Positions 24,768 through 34,257 of a stretch of 64,000 nucleotides of DNA are shown here, piece after piece (the stretch's first letter is position 1; every line of letters begins with the position of its first letter). The translations under genes and the position numbers were made by a program. The stretch covers positions 744,001-808,000 of the forward strand of contig CBDFJL010000003.1 in NCBI GenBank assembly GCA_965248495.1, written 5' to 3'. Source of the DNA: CAUYXS01 sp965248495. GTDB lineage: Bacteria > Chloroflexota > Dehalococcoidia > Lucifugimonadales > Australimonadaceae. Under the pieces are notes generated by a model. It saw only the letters and a list, made by a program, of their open reading frames with translations. It was not told where the DNA came from and did no database searches.

Positions 24768-26114
24768 CTACGCCAGCCCCAGCTCCGCGCGCGGCCGTGT
24801 GCAGGTGTCCACGATCGTGTACACGTAACAGCGGGCCAGCCGCATCAGCAGGTCGAGGTCGGCGCCCTCGCCGGCCAGGAAGCCGAGCGAAAGGTCCCGT
24901 GGGCCCTCCGACGCCCCGCCGAGGCGTGCGGTCGGGATGCCCCACGTGCGCAGGACGGCCGCGTCGGTCATGCCCGAAGCGGCTCGCCACGCGTGGGGCT
25001 TTGCCTCCACCCGCTCCCAGGCGCGAACGCAGGACTGGACTACCCAGTTCTGCTCATCGGTCGCCGAGCCAGGCATCGTCGCAAACGGCTCCCAAGTCAG
25101 GTCCAGCTCTGGCCGCCGTGCCCTGAGACCGTCGATGAACTCACCGAACTCGGCGAGCACGCTGTCGGTCGTGTCGTTCGGGTGGACGCGAAGGTCGAGG
25201 TAGAGGTTGCAGACCGCGGGGGAGAAGTCCGGCTTATAGGGCCAGCCGCCTTCGATGGCGCCGATGTGGCCCGGCGTCGTCACCTGCCCGTTCCCGTGCC
25301 GCTCGGCGTACGCTTCGAACCACTCGACGAGCTCAGGGATGACGACCGCGGCGTCCTCGATGGGGCGCTTGAATGTCCCGCTCCTGGCGACGTACCCAAC
25401 GACACCCTTCAGCGTGAGTTTGATCCACACGACTCCCGGCTCCTCCCAGAGGACCTGGTAGCCAGGCTTGGTGCTGACGCAGAAGTCGGCACGCAGTCCG
25501 CTCTGAAGCATGTGCTCGCAGCCCGCGCCCATGCCCTCATAGGACGGACCGACGTAGGGCCTGCCTGCCGCCAGCATCTCGACCTTGTGGATGCCACCGC
25601 TGACGAGCCCAAGCGTGACGTTGCCCATCAGGGGCACGCCAGCCTTACGCACGGCCTCCACTGCGTGGATCGCGAGCGCGCAGCCGGCCTTGGGGTTGCC
25701 CGAGCCCGCGCCCAGAATTCGGTTCCCTTCCCGCACAGCGGTGGAGTGGAACGACGTGTGGTCGAGGTTGCCGATGACCAATTGGTCGTCGGGAGCCCCT
25801 GCGATGTAGTGGTCGAAGTGGCCGTAGAACAGCAACCCGGCGCCCGCCCCCGAGCCTTCCAGCCGGCCGATGGCGTTGCCTCGCCGAGGGGTGATCTCCT
25901 CGTATTGCGCGACGAGCCCACCGTCCCGCATGGCCTGGACGGCGTAGCGTGCGGCGTCGCCCTCGCTCCCCGTGGGGCTGGGGATGTCGACCAGGTCGGT
26001 TATGAGACGAGCGAGGCGGTCTTGGTCGAGGTTGGCCCACGCCGCGTCCAGCCACGCCTCCCGCTCCGTGCCTAGGGGGGCTGAAGTTGCCGTGCCGCTG
26101 AATTGCTCGGTCAT
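24768..26114 (-). CDS. M20-family peptidase-like protein with degenerate active site
   Basis: A 448-residue protein with the overall M20/ArgE/DapE fold. The first metal motif is kept as GHFDH (about residues 94-98). The bridging Asp of the usual GxxDMKGG is Asn here (GSGNPKAG), the catalytic Glu-Glu pair is replaced (LVSGGIHK), and the C-terminal His motif is missing (GASEGPRDLSLG). It is therefore unlikely to be a normal dizinc amidohydrolase and may have a different activity or a binding role. ATG at 26114 has GGAGGTG 6 nt upstream. It is divergent from ktrB. Confidence 0.8.
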   Translation of the reverse strand: MTEQFSGTATSAPLGTEREAWLDAAWANLDQDRLARLITDLVDIPSPTGSEGDAARYAVQAMRDGGLVAQYEEITPRRGNAIGRLEGSGAGAGLLFYGHFDHYIAGAPDDQLVIGNLDHTSFHSTAVREGNRILGAGSGNPKAGCALAIHAVEAVRKAGVPLMGNVTLGLVSGGIHKVEMLAAGRPYVGPSYEGMGAGCEHMLQSGLRADFCVSTKPGYQVLWEEPGVVWIKLTLKGVVGYVARSGTFKRPIEDAAVVIPELVEWFEAYAERHGNGQVTTPGHIGAIEGGWPYKPDFSPAVCNLYLDLRVHPNDTTDSVLAEFGEFIDGLRARRPELDLTWEPFATMPGSATDEQNWVVQSCVRAWERVEAKPHAWRAASGMTDAAVLRTWGIPTARLGGASEGPRDLSLGFLAGEGADLDLLMRLARCYVYTIVDTCTRPRAELGLA

Positions 26115-26221
26115 GGGATGCACCTCCGGTGCTCACCGCATACAAGATGCTGGTGGCGGGTGGATGGTACATCCCGCACGCCGCGCTGTGAGGAACGAGA
26201 CAATGGTGCGGTGGAAGCGCG

Positions 26222-26250
26222 TTGACAGTGCCCATGGCCGAGCGTAGCGT
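26222..26250 (+). promoter_or_regulatory. Candidate promoter for ktrB
   Basis: A perfect -35 box TTGACA (26222-26227) is followed after 17 bp by TAGCGT (26245-26250), a weak -10 hexamer. It lies in the 297-bp divergent gap before ktrB and would give a leader of about 155 nt. I see no gene or other signal in that gap. Confidence 0.35.
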
Positions 26251-26411
26251 GAATTCGTCCCGGGCGCCGGAATCGGGCAGCCCTTCCGTGGGGAGGACAT
26301 TGATCGGCGGGCTCGAGGTCCGAGAGCGCGTGCGCCGCACGCCATTCGCAGGGAGCGCCCGAGTGGCACCCCTCTGTTCTCGGCAGCCCCCGACCACCCC
26401 GAGGCCGGACA

Positions 26412-27782
26412 ATGCGTGAGGGCCGCCGAGGCTTCAACCTACCAGCGTCGACGTCGGCGATGCTCATTCTGGTCCTGGGATTCGCGGCGCTCATCAGCGT
26501 CGGCACCGTGCTGTTGTCGCTCCCAGCGGCAAGGGCAGCTGACGGCTCCGCGCCCTTCATCACCGCACTCTTCACCGCCACGTCGGCGGCCTGCGTCACG
26601 GGGTTGGTGATAGTCGAATCGTCCACGTACTGGACGGGCTTTGGGCAGGGCGTGCTCGTTGGCCTGATGTTCATGGGCGGACTGGGGATCATGACGGCGG
26701 GGACCTTGCTGCTGGTCGCGATCGGCAGGCGTCTGACGCTTGGCGACCGGCTGGTGCTGCGGGAGTCCATGGGCACTTCGGGCCTGGGTGGGGTCACCCG
26801 GCTCGGGCGCCAGATCATTCTGTTCGCTGTGGGCGCTCAGCTCATCGGCTTTCTGGTGCTGTTGGTGCGCCTGCTGGCCGATTCGCTGGAGGGGGCGCCC
26901 TGGCACGCCCTGTTCCTGAGCGTATCCGCATTCAACAACGCGGGGTTCAACATCCTGCCGGACTCCGACAGCCTCATCGGCTACCGGACCGACATGGTCG
27001 TCATCGGTGTCGTCGGCCTGCTCATCGTCTTTGGCTCGATCAGCCTGCCACTGCTCCTTGACCTGTGGCGGCACCGACGCGTCTCTCGCTGGACGTTGGA
27101 CACGCGGCTGGTGCTGCTCGGCATGGCGCTCCTGTGGGTGCTCGGCATTGCGGTCATGCTCATCTTCGAGCGCACCAACCCGGGAACGCTGGGGCCACTG
27201 GGGGTGGGTGATCAGATTGCGAATGTCGTGTTCCAGTCCGTCGCTTCGCGCACGTCCGGCTTTAACACGATCGACTTCTCGCTGACCCGGCCAGGCACGG
27301 ACGCCGTTTTCATGCTGCTGATGTTCGTCGGCGGAGCGTCCGGGTCCACGGCCGGCGGCATAAAGGTCAACACGCTGATGGTGCTCGTCGTCGCCGGGTA
27401 CGCCTCGGTCCGAGGACGGCCGCGCGTCGAAGCGTTCCGCCGAGAGCTGCCGTTCGCGCAGGTGGCGCGCGCGCTGGCCATCGTCCTCCTCGCGATCGCC
27501 GTGCTCATCGGCGTGGTGATCGGCCTGGCCGTCACGGAGGCGCACAAGCTGGAGGCGGGGGACTTTGGGTTCCTCGACCTGCTCTTCGAGGGTGTGTCCG
27601 CGTTGGGAACGACGGGCCTATCACGCGGGATCACCGCGAATTTGACGGACCCGGGGCACGTGGTGCTGATCATCGCCATGTACCTGGGACGCCTCGGCCC
27701 ATTGACTATTGCGCTTGGGCTGGCGCTTCGTGAGCGGCGGGCCGTCTACCGGTACGCGGAAGAACGTGTCAGAATTGGTTGA
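26412..27782 (+). CDS. ktrB: KtrB/TrkH-family potassium uptake protein
   Basis: A 456-residue potassium-translocating membrane subunit. Four pore-loop repeats are visible: ATSAACVTGL, SVSAFNNAGFN, SVASRTSGFNT and GVSALGTTGLS, each with the filter Gly. The GGASGSTAGGIKVNT segment is the conserved TrkH/KtrB motif. The next gene encodes the regulatory RCK subunit, so they form a Ktr-type Na+ or ATP-regulated K+ uptake system. ATG at 26412 lacks a clear ribosome binding site; an internal ATG at 26460 is possible. Confidence 0.93.
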   Translation: MREGRRGFNLPASTSAMLILVLGFAALISVGTVLLSLPAARAADGSAPFITALFTATSAACVTGLVIVESSTYWTGFGQGVLVGLMFMGGLGIMTAGTLLLVAIGRRLTLGDRLVLRESMGTSGLGGVTRLGRQIILFAVGAQLIGFLVLLVRLLADSLEGAPWHALFLSVSAFNNAGFNILPDSDSLIGYRTDMVVIGVVGLLIVFGSISLPLLLDLWRHRRVSRWTLDTRLVLLGMALLWVLGIAVMLIFERTNPGTLGPLGVGDQIANVVFQSVASRTSGFNTIDFSLTRPGTDAVFMLLMFVGGASGSTAGGIKVNTLMVLVVAGYASVRGRPRVEAFRRELPFAQVARALAIVLLAIAVLIGVVIGLAVTEAHKLEAGDFGFLDLLFEGVSALGTTGLSRGITANLTDPGHVVLIIAMYLGRLGPLTIALGLALRERRAVYRYAEERVRIG

Positions 27783-27801
27783 TGGCCTCAGGGAGGGATA
27801 G

Positions 27802-28476
27802 ATGGCCCACCAAGTTGCGGTGATCGGCATGGGTCGGTTCGGGACCTCGATTGCGCGAGAGTTGTACCGCATCGGGCACGACGTGCTGATCGTCGACCAG
27901 GACCCGGTACTCGCTCAGCAGATGGTGGGCCAGGTAACGTACGCGGTGTCCGGCGACGCGACCTCAGCGGAGTTGCTGGACGAGCTGGGCATCGAGCACT
28001 TCGATACGGCCGTGGTGGCCATTGGCACGGACATTCAGTCGTCGGTGCTGGCGACGGTGCTGCTGAAGCAGCAGTTCAGTGTCCCGGAGGTCGTGGCGCG
28101 CGCGACCAACGAACTGCATGGACGCACGCTGCAGGCCGTGGGTGCCGACCGGGTGGTCTACCCGGAGCAAGAGACTGGTGTTCGCACGGCACACAGCCTG
28201 TTCCAGCACCAGACGCTGGAGTACATGGAGCTGACCAGCGACTACGGCTTCAGCAAGATCAACGCCACGCCTGAAATGGTGGGCAAGACGCTGGAGGAGT
28301 GTGGGTTTGCCGACGGGGACGATAAACACAACGCGTCCGTCGTCGCGATCCGCCGCGGGCGAGAGCCGATCCTGTCGCCCTCCAAGCTGGAGCCTATCCA
28401 AGAGGGGGACGTGATGGTCGTGGCAGGCCGCGAATCCACCCTTGAGCGGGTGAAGCCGCAAGGCGTTTCCCGGTAG
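27802..28476 (+). CDS. ktrA: KtrA/TrkA potassium uptake regulatory subunit
   Basis: A 224-residue RCK protein. The N-terminal Rossmann domain has the nucleotide-binding GMGRFGTSIA (residues 8-17) and VSGDATSAELLDELGI; the C-terminal RCK_C domain ends with IQEGDVMVVAGRE. It gates the KtrB channel in response to bound nucleotide (ATP/ADP or NAD(H)). It starts 19 bp after ktrB, with GGGAGGG upstream of the ATG. Confidence 0.95.
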   Translation: MAHQVAVIGMGRFGTSIARELYRIGHDVLIVDQDPVLAQQMVGQVTYAVSGDATSAELLDELGIEHFDTAVVAIGTDIQSSVLATVLLKQQFSVPEVVARATNELHGRTLQAVGADRVVYPEQETGVRTAHSLFQHQTLEYMELTSDYGFSKINATPEMVGKTLEECGFADGDDKHNASVVAIRRGREPILSPSKLEPIQEGDVMVVAGRESTLERVKPQGVSR

Positions 28477-28537
28477 CCTGCGCCCGGACGATTCGAGCCC
28501 GCCGGGGCTCTCCAATGCACGCCATGGAGGACGCATC

Positions 28538-29389
28538 GTGCCGCTCGCTGACGACGGAGGCGTAGGTCTGCGGGTGGCCTACTTCGGCCCTGCCGGTACA
28601 TTCACGGAGGAGGCCGCGAGCCGCTACGCCCCGCGAGCCACCCTCGTTCCCTTCCCGACGATTGGGGCAACCGCCGACGCAGCACGGACCGGAGCGGTGG
28701 ACCGGGCGGTCGTGCCCATCGAGAACAGCCTCCAGGGCGCGGTCACCGACACGCTCGATGTGCTCATCCACGGGGAGGGGCTCAAGGTGTGCAATGAGCT
28801 GGCCATCCCCATCGTCCACACGCTGGTGACGAGGCCGGGAACGTCGCCGGCAGACATCGAGAGTGTCTACTCGCACCCGCAGGCCCTGGCCCAGTGCCGG
28901 GAGTACTTGGCAAAGCACTACGCCGGGGCCGCCATCGCGGCCTCGCTCAGCACGGCGGCGGCGGTGGAGCAGGCGATGGCAACCAGTGGGGTCGCGGCCA
29001 TCGCTCCCCGGCGGGCGGCCGAGCTCTATGGGGCCGAGATACTGGACGAGGGTATACAGGACGCCGAGAACAACGTCACCCGGTTCGTGGCGCTCAGTGA
29101 CACCGACCACGCGCCCACCGGCGATGACAAGACGTCGATCTGCATCTCTTTCGACGAAGACAAGCCCGGCCAGCTCTTCGGCGTCATGGAGGAGTTCGCG
29201 AGCCGAGCCCTCAACCTGAGCAAGATCGAGTCACGCCCGACGCGGCTGGGACTGGGGAAGTACTACTTCCTCGTCGACATCGACGGTCATCGCGAGGACG
29301 TCGCGGTACGGGAGGCATTGGGCGCCGTCGAGCGCAAGGCGTCGTTGCTGAAGCTGTTCGGATCCTACCCGCGGTTCGGGCTGGCCTAG
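28538..29389 (+). CDS. pheA: Prephenate dehydratase
   Basis: A 283-residue single-function enzyme converting prephenate to phenylpyruvate in phenylalanine synthesis. The catalytic domain shows VAYFGPAGTFTEEAA, IENSLQG, and the NNVTRF motif with the essential Thr-Arg-Phe. A C-terminal ACT domain (about 200-275, KTSICISFDEDKPGQLF and ESRPTRLGLGKYYF) provides feedback inhibition by phenylalanine. There is no chorismate mutase domain. The start is GTG at 28538 after GGAGG. Confidence 0.96.
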   Translation: MPLADDGGVGLRVAYFGPAGTFTEEAASRYAPRATLVPFPTIGATADAARTGAVDRAVVPIENSLQGAVTDTLDVLIHGEGLKVCNELAIPIVHTLVTRPGTSPADIESVYSHPQALAQCREYLAKHYAGAAIAASLSTAAAVEQAMATSGVAAIAPRRAAELYGAEILDEGIQDAENNVTRFVALSDTDHAPTGDDKTSICISFDEDKPGQLFGVMEEFASRALNLSKIESRPTRLGLGKYYFLVDIDGHREDVAVREALGAVERKASLLKLFGSYPRFGLA

Positions 29390-29700
29390 CGCCGGCTTTT
29401 GTCGTCCCTGCCGCGCCGGATAGTGCGATTGAAGACGCTACCGACGAACCCGCTGACCAAGCCCAAGCTGCCGCCCATCACGTTGGCGAAGGAGACGCCC
29501 TCCTTCAGCGGATTGACGACGTGCTCGACCACGGCCTCGGTCACTTGGCTCACGTTGTCCAGCGGCTTGCGTGCGGCTCGAATGAGCGCCAGCAGTGCCC
29601 GGAACAGGAAATACAGGCCGACGATGAGCACGACGGTGAGGACGATGCCCAAACCGAGGTAGACGCTAAGGAGGATGTCGCGGATGTTTTCGATGACCAT
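29386..29700 (-). CDS. Small single-pass membrane protein, unknown function
   Basis: A 104-residue protein with one strong membrane helix (about residues 12-42), then an amphipathic stretch (KPLDNVSQVTEAVVEHVV), a Gly-rich GGSLGLVSGFVGS segment and a basic C-terminal tail. I do not recognise the family, though similar small proteins occur beside large membrane glycosyltransferases. It overlaps the 3' end of pheA by 4 bp on the opposite strand. Confidence 0.6.
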   Translation of the reverse strand: MVIENIRDILLSVYLGLGIVLTVVLIVGLYFLFRALLALIRAARKPLDNVSQVTEAVVEHVVNPLKEGVSFANVMGGSLGLVSGFVGSVFNRTIRRGRDDKSRR

Positions 29701-29769
29701 GAAGCGGGCCCCTGGCAGGTAATGGCCTGCTTCCTACCCTAGCATCGGGTCTGAGCGCCCGCAACGCCG

Positions 29770-32700
29770 CTAGGGCACTCGGTACACGGTAACCGCGCCG
29801 TCGCTGAAGAAGCGCTCGAGCTCCGTTCCCACCAAGGCCTCGAACTTGGCGAGTCCCCGCTCGGAGAAATAGAGCCGCTCGACAGGGCCAACGTACATGT
29901 AAGACACGTCGTAGTCGCCGAGCAGGCGCATCAGCTGCGCGGTGTCGAGGGTCGTGTACATGGTGCGGACGTCGGCCACGCGGCGGCGGACGGCAGCCGG
30001 GTCGTTGCCGCCGTCGCCGCGCTGCTGTAGCTGATGCCACTCCCAGCCGACGACCACCGGCAGCCCCGTGTACACGGCGACCCGAGGCGTCCAGCGGTAC
30101 TGGCTCGTTACCGCCTCCAGCACGACGGGCGAGCCCTCGATGTTCTGGCGCATGAACTCCAGCGCTTCAGCGTCATCGGCCAGCGCGTACAACGAGTTGG
30201 GCGACGACGCTCTGCCGTCGGGCCCAGGATCGCTGTACGCCGCCGTGGCCTGGAAGGCGGTGCCGTCGAGCGTGAGGGCGGTGGTGCCGAAACGGTCCGC
30301 CAGCCGAGCGCGCGTGCCTAGGACGGGATAGATGGCGCTGGCCAGAACCAGCAGCGTCAGGAGTCCCACCCACACGAAGCCCAGGCGCTTACGCCGGATG
30401 GCGCCGCTGGCCCAGAGGTGCCACAGCCCCACTGCGCCGACGATGCCGAAGAGCACCCAAGCGTTGAGGTAGAACTTGAACACGGTGTTCATGCGGTCGA
30501 TGTCGTTGTCGACCGTCACGAAGTCGACCCCGATGCCAATGGCAACGGCTAGACCGGCCATGGTCAGCAGCAGCAGATGCACGGGCGCCTCGGCGCGGCG
30601 GCGGTTCGCTAGCCACCAGGCCACCAACGCCAACGTCGCTCCCGCCACGACGGTGAGCATGAGGACCGTCAGCCACTCTCGTAGCACCGGTGTCGACGCG
30701 ACGATTGCCAGGGCCACCAGCCCGATGCCGCCCACCAGCGCCATGCGCGGCGGGGCCAGGCGCCAGGCTGGGCCGCCGAGCGCCTGTGACGGAGCCGCGC
30801 CGGGCCCCGGCGAAAGCCGAGGGGCCGTGGCAAACCGGCGGTAGACCTCCACGGCGAGCCAGGAGCCAACGGCGAAGAGCAGCAGGCCGTGGATGCCCAG
30901 GTAGTGCCACAGCACCGTCCGCCATTGGCTGAAGTGCACGCCGCTGAAAGGCGCGTCGTAGTCCTGGTGGAATGGCAGCCACAGTCCGTAGAGCAGCGCC
31001 CAGAAGAGCGTGGCCCAGCCGGCCCACTTCGCCAGCATCACCGGCGAAAGCCGGTCGCGCCCGGTGACCACCATGGCGCCGATGCCCGCGAGGCCGATGA
31101 GGCCATAGGCCGGCACGTCCCAGGTGTTGATGGCGACGAGGGAACCGACGACAAACGCCATGAGCACGATGGCCGGCGCGCGGGCCCGTGCGCTCACCGG
31201 CGAGCGCCCTCCCAGCGCGACGTTGACCGCCGCGCCGACGCCGAGGATCGCGAAGGGCATGGCGATGAGGTGTGCGTGCAGGTCTGCAAACAGGAAGGTC
31301 CAGAACGGGAACTCGGTAATGCTGATCTGGCCTGGCATGAGGCGCGACGACTGCCAGAAGTCGAAGGTCCCGAAGGCGTCGTCCCCGAGCGTGCGCGCCG
31401 CGCCTTGAAGCAGCTGCGCCGCGCCGTCGAGGTTGGCCAGCACCGCGACCAAGAGAGCCGCACCGGCGCCCGCGGCGAGCGTCGTCCATGGGGCGACGTG
31501 CCGGAGCCCGCGCTGCCGCAACGCCTCGGCCAGGTTGTGACCCACGCTGAAGGCACCCGTCAGCGTTAGCGAGAACAGCAGCGGCACCGCGAGGTTGTAG
31601 GCAATGGCCGGAACGATGCCCGTGGCCTTCATGAGCACGCCGACAATCACGAAGCCGAAGTAGTAGTAATTGATGAAGCCGCCCGCGTACCAAGGATCGT
31701 AGGGCGGGAAGGTCGTGGACCTGACCACCGCGGTCAGGTAGGACAGGTCCATGGGCTTCTCGCCGCCGCGGAATGGGTGCCACAAGTCGGGATTGCTCGC
31801 GCGCAGCACGAGGAAAACGGCGAAGGCCCCAACGAACAGAACCTCGACACCCACCAGGTAGCGCCAGTGCCGGCGCGCCAAGATCGTCATGGGTCGCCAG
31901 CGCCGCCACAGCAGGACGCCCGAGGTCGCACCAAGGGCCAGCACGGCCAGCGCGATGCTCTCGCGACCGAAGCTCCATACACCGTAGCTCGCCCCGGCCC
32001 ACACGAGCCAGGCCACGGCCAGCAGCCCCAGCGGACGTGCGAACAGCACACCGCGGTCCGGCAGCCACCGGAAGAGCGTGACGGACAGCGGGAGCGCGAG
32101 GACGAAGATCAGCTCCACGAGGGCCAGCCAGACAAGCCAGGGCACCGCCCGGTTCAGGCCGGACTCGGTGAAGACCTGCGTCCACGTGCCGCCAGCCTGC
32201 TGCTCGGCGGCGTCGGCATCGCTCAGCAGCGCCCGGCCGGGAGCCGGGGGCGCTCGCCCTCGCAGGATGGTGTCCTGAATCTCGCTGGCGCCCAGGTGCT
32301 CCACGTTGCGCCACACGAGCACCAGCGGCCGGTCGTAGTTGGTGACGTTCCCGTCGGCGTAGCCCAGGTCCAGCGCCAGCGGTGTTGGCTCGATCCCCGG
32401 CAGCGTCTCCGGCGTCGCCACGCCAGCGCGGGAAAAGGGGTCGTGGACGAAGGACACGCCCAGCAGCGCCGGGTAGCGCTCGAAGGCCTGCACCAGCTCG
32501 TAGCCCAGGCCGCCGTCGAAGAGGCGCTGGTAGTAGCTGGCGCTCAACGGGTAGCGCTCCGGCAGCCGCGCGATGGACCCGAAGGGTCTGTTGCTATAGG
32601 ACATCAGGTACTCGGCGTCGGCGAGCAGACCGGAGACCTCGGTGAGCTTGCTCACCGTGTCGCCTTCGTACATGCGGAGCTGCTCGACCCTGAAGCGGCC

Positions 32701-34149
32701 CAGATCGCGGAAGCCCTCGTCCCAGTGGTTGTCGGTGAGGACGAGGTCGCCGGGCCGTGCGTTGGCGTTCATCCACGACGAGGCCTCGATCGCTGGGTGC
32801 GGCTCGCTGTAAATCCTGGTGAAGGCGGTGCCGTAGAACACCGTCGCGGCCACCACGAAGGCGGACGCGACGATGGCGCCGCGACGGAGCAGCGCCGGGC
32901 CTCGCGGAGCCCGTGCCACGGCCACCATCCAGCGGCTGCCGAGCAGGACCATGATGGGGAGCACCGGCACGAGGTAGCGCAGGAACTTGACCTCGAAGAA
33001 GGCCAGCGTGACCAGGAACGGCAGAACCCACGCCACCAGCAACAGCTCGCCACGCGCCACGGGACCGAAGCGTGAGTAGCCGGCCAACCGCCCCACGCTG
33101 AGCGCCAGCCCCACCCAGGCCGCGATGCCCAGCGGTAAGCCGAGGGCCCAGACCGCGGTCTGGCGCAGCTCGTAGAGCCCGACGCTCGAGCCGACGTACT
33201 GGACGGTGTAGGGGACGATCCCCGCGGTCCGCGCGACCCGCGCCTCGAAGCCCTGATCGTTGACGAACTTGGCGAAGTCCAGCAATGCGTAGGGCTGAAG
33301 GACTGCGAAGGTCGCGAAGGCCAAGGCCCCTGCTCCCGCGGCGTAGAGCGCTATGCCGCGCAAAGCCGGCCCACGGTCGCCCCCAGCGTCATAAGCCTGC
33401 TTGGCCAGCAGGCCGTAGGTGACGGCCAATGGCACCAACAGCGGCAGGCTCGTGGTGCGGAATGCGAAGCTCAGGCCAACGACCAGGCCGAGTATGGCGT
33501 GATCGAGTCGACGACCACGCTCGAACACGTTTAGCATCCACCAAAAGCTCGTCAGCGCCAACAGGACGACGAAGGGCTCGGGTCGATAGAAGTGCGCGAC
33601 CTGGATGCTGATGACGCTGAACGCCCCGAGCATGGCCGCCAGCAGTCCGACCGGCCTGCCGAAGACGCGCCGGCCAAGCGCGTACAGCGTGAGGACTGCC
33701 CCGACGTCGACGATGGCGGTGATGGTGCGCCCCGCGGCCGCGAGGTCCTGAAGGCGTACCTGGTCCATGAAGGGCTCGAGGAGGAACCGCACGCCGACCA
33801 GCAGGTAGATGATGATGCTGCCCAACGGGAACCAGTGCGGGTTCAGCGGGCTGCGCTCGGCGTCGAGTAGGGTGCCGACGCCGGGAATGCCGGGCGTATC
33901 CAGGGGGAAATCTCGGTTCGCCGAGAGCTCCCAGCCGGGGGCGTCGGTCAGCGTCCGGTACATCTGGTCGGCGCGCAGGAAGATGGAGCGCTCGTCGGGG
34001 TGGTAGAGCGCTCCGCCGTCCCAATCGATGCCCTGGAGGCGCAGGCCAAGGGCGATGGCGGCGATGAGGAGCGGCAGCAGCGCAAGGGCCCAGCCCCGCG
34101 TCAGCCAGCCGCCAGTGGCGGCGCTCGATGTGGCAATGGCGCGCTGCAT
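29770..34149 (-). CDS. Fusion of GT39-like glycosyltransferase and DUF2298 (YYY) membrane protein
   Basis: About 1459 residues. The N-terminal part (about 1-690) is a GT-C fold protein of the ArnT/PMT (GT39) type: the first outer loop has HPDERS, and ten or more helices are followed by a soluble domain. The C-terminal part (about 690-1459) is DUF2298 (Chlor_Arch_YYY), named for the Tyr triplet seen in GGFINYYYFGFV, with many helices. It may glycosylate surface proteins or lipids from a polyprenyl-phosphate sugar. The ATG at 34149 is preferred over 34161 because a -10 box (TACAAT, 34160-34165) overlaps the first ATG. Confidence 0.85.
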   Translation of the reverse strand: MQRAIATSSAATGGWLTRGWALALLPLLIAAIALGLRLQGIDWDGGALYHPDERSIFLRADQMYRTLTDAPGWELSANRDFPLDTPGIPGVGTLLDAERSPLNPHWFPLGSIIIYLLVGVRFLLEPFMDQVRLQDLAAAGRTITAIVDVGAVLTLYALGRRVFGRPVGLLAAMLGAFSVISIQVAHFYRPEPFVVLLALTSFWWMLNVFERGRRLDHAILGLVVGLSFAFRTTSLPLLVPLAVTYGLLAKQAYDAGGDRGPALRGIALYAAGAGALAFATFAVLQPYALLDFAKFVNDQGFEARVARTAGIVPYTVQYVGSSVGLYELRQTAVWALGLPLGIAAWVGLALSVGRLAGYSRFGPVARGELLLVAWVLPFLVTLAFFEVKFLRYLVPVLPIMVLLGSRWMVAVARAPRGPALLRRGAIVASAFVVAATVFYGTAFTRIYSEPHPAIEASSWMNANARPGDLVLTDNHWDEGFRDLGRFRVEQLRMYEGDTVSKLTEVSGLLADAEYLMSYSNRPFGSIARLPERYPLSASYYQRLFDGGLGYELVQAFERYPALLGVSFVHDPFSRAGVATPETLPGIEPTPLALDLGYADGNVTNYDRPLVLVWRNVEHLGASEIQDTILRGRAPPAPGRALLSDADAAEQQAGGTWTQVFTESGLNRAVPWLVWLALVELIFVLALPLSVTLFRWLPDRGVLFARPLGLLAVAWLVWAGASYGVWSFGRESIALAVLALGATSGVLLWRRWRPMTILARRHWRYLVGVEVLFVGAFAVFLVLRASNPDLWHPFRGGEKPMDLSYLTAVVRSTTFPPYDPWYAGGFINYYYFGFVIVGVLMKATGIVPAIAYNLAVPLLFSLTLTGAFSVGHNLAEALRQRGLRHVAPWTTLAAGAGAALLVAVLANLDGAAQLLQGAARTLGDDAFGTFDFWQSSRLMPGQISITEFPFWTFLFADLHAHLIAMPFAILGVGAAVNVALGGRSPVSARARAPAIVLMAFVVGSLVAINTWDVPAYGLIGLAGIGAMVVTGRDRLSPVMLAKWAGWATLFWALLYGLWLPFHQDYDAPFSGVHFSQWRTVLWHYLGIHGLLLFAVGSWLAVEVYRRFATAPRLSPGPGAAPSQALGGPAWRLAPPRMALVGGIGLVALAIVASTPVLREWLTVLMLTVVAGATLALVAWWLANRRRAEAPVHLLLLTMAGLAVAIGIGVDFVTVDNDIDRMNTVFKFYLNAWVLFGIVGAVGLWHLWASGAIRRKRLGFVWVGLLTLLVLASAIYPVLGTRARLADRFGTTALTLDGTAFQATAAYSDPGPDGRASSPNSLYALADDAEALEFMRQNIEGSPVVLEAVTSQYRWTPRVAVYTGLPVVVGWEWHQLQQRGDGGNDPAAVRRRVADVRTMYTTLDTAQLMRLLGDYDVSYMYVGPVERLYFSERGLAKFEALVGTELERFFSDGAVTVYRVP

Positions 34150-34159
34150 GGCCCTCGCC

Positions 34160-34165
34160 ATTGTA
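34160..34165 (-). promoter_or_regulatory. -10 box of the DUF2298 fusion gene
   Basis: TACAAT on the minus strand (5 of 6 consensus) ends 10 nt before the ATG at 34149, predicting a leader of only a few bases. It would also explain why the more upstream ATG (34161) is not used. No good -35 box is seen. Confidence 0.35.
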
Positions 34166-34257
34166 GTACGCGCCTCGCGCGCTTCAGATTGGTTCGGCTG
34201 GCGTCAGGACGTGGCTCAGCCTGGCTGGCGGCACGGGCGAGTCCGCTGGCGGTGGGC

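Noticed and set aside
23257..24800. Shared ~22-nt sequence at the 3' ends of the second Rieske gene (near 23263) and the M20-like gene (near 24773)
   Set aside because: Both are GC-rich coding ends with Ala/Glu/Gly codons; one short near-match is not enough to call a repeat or recombination site.
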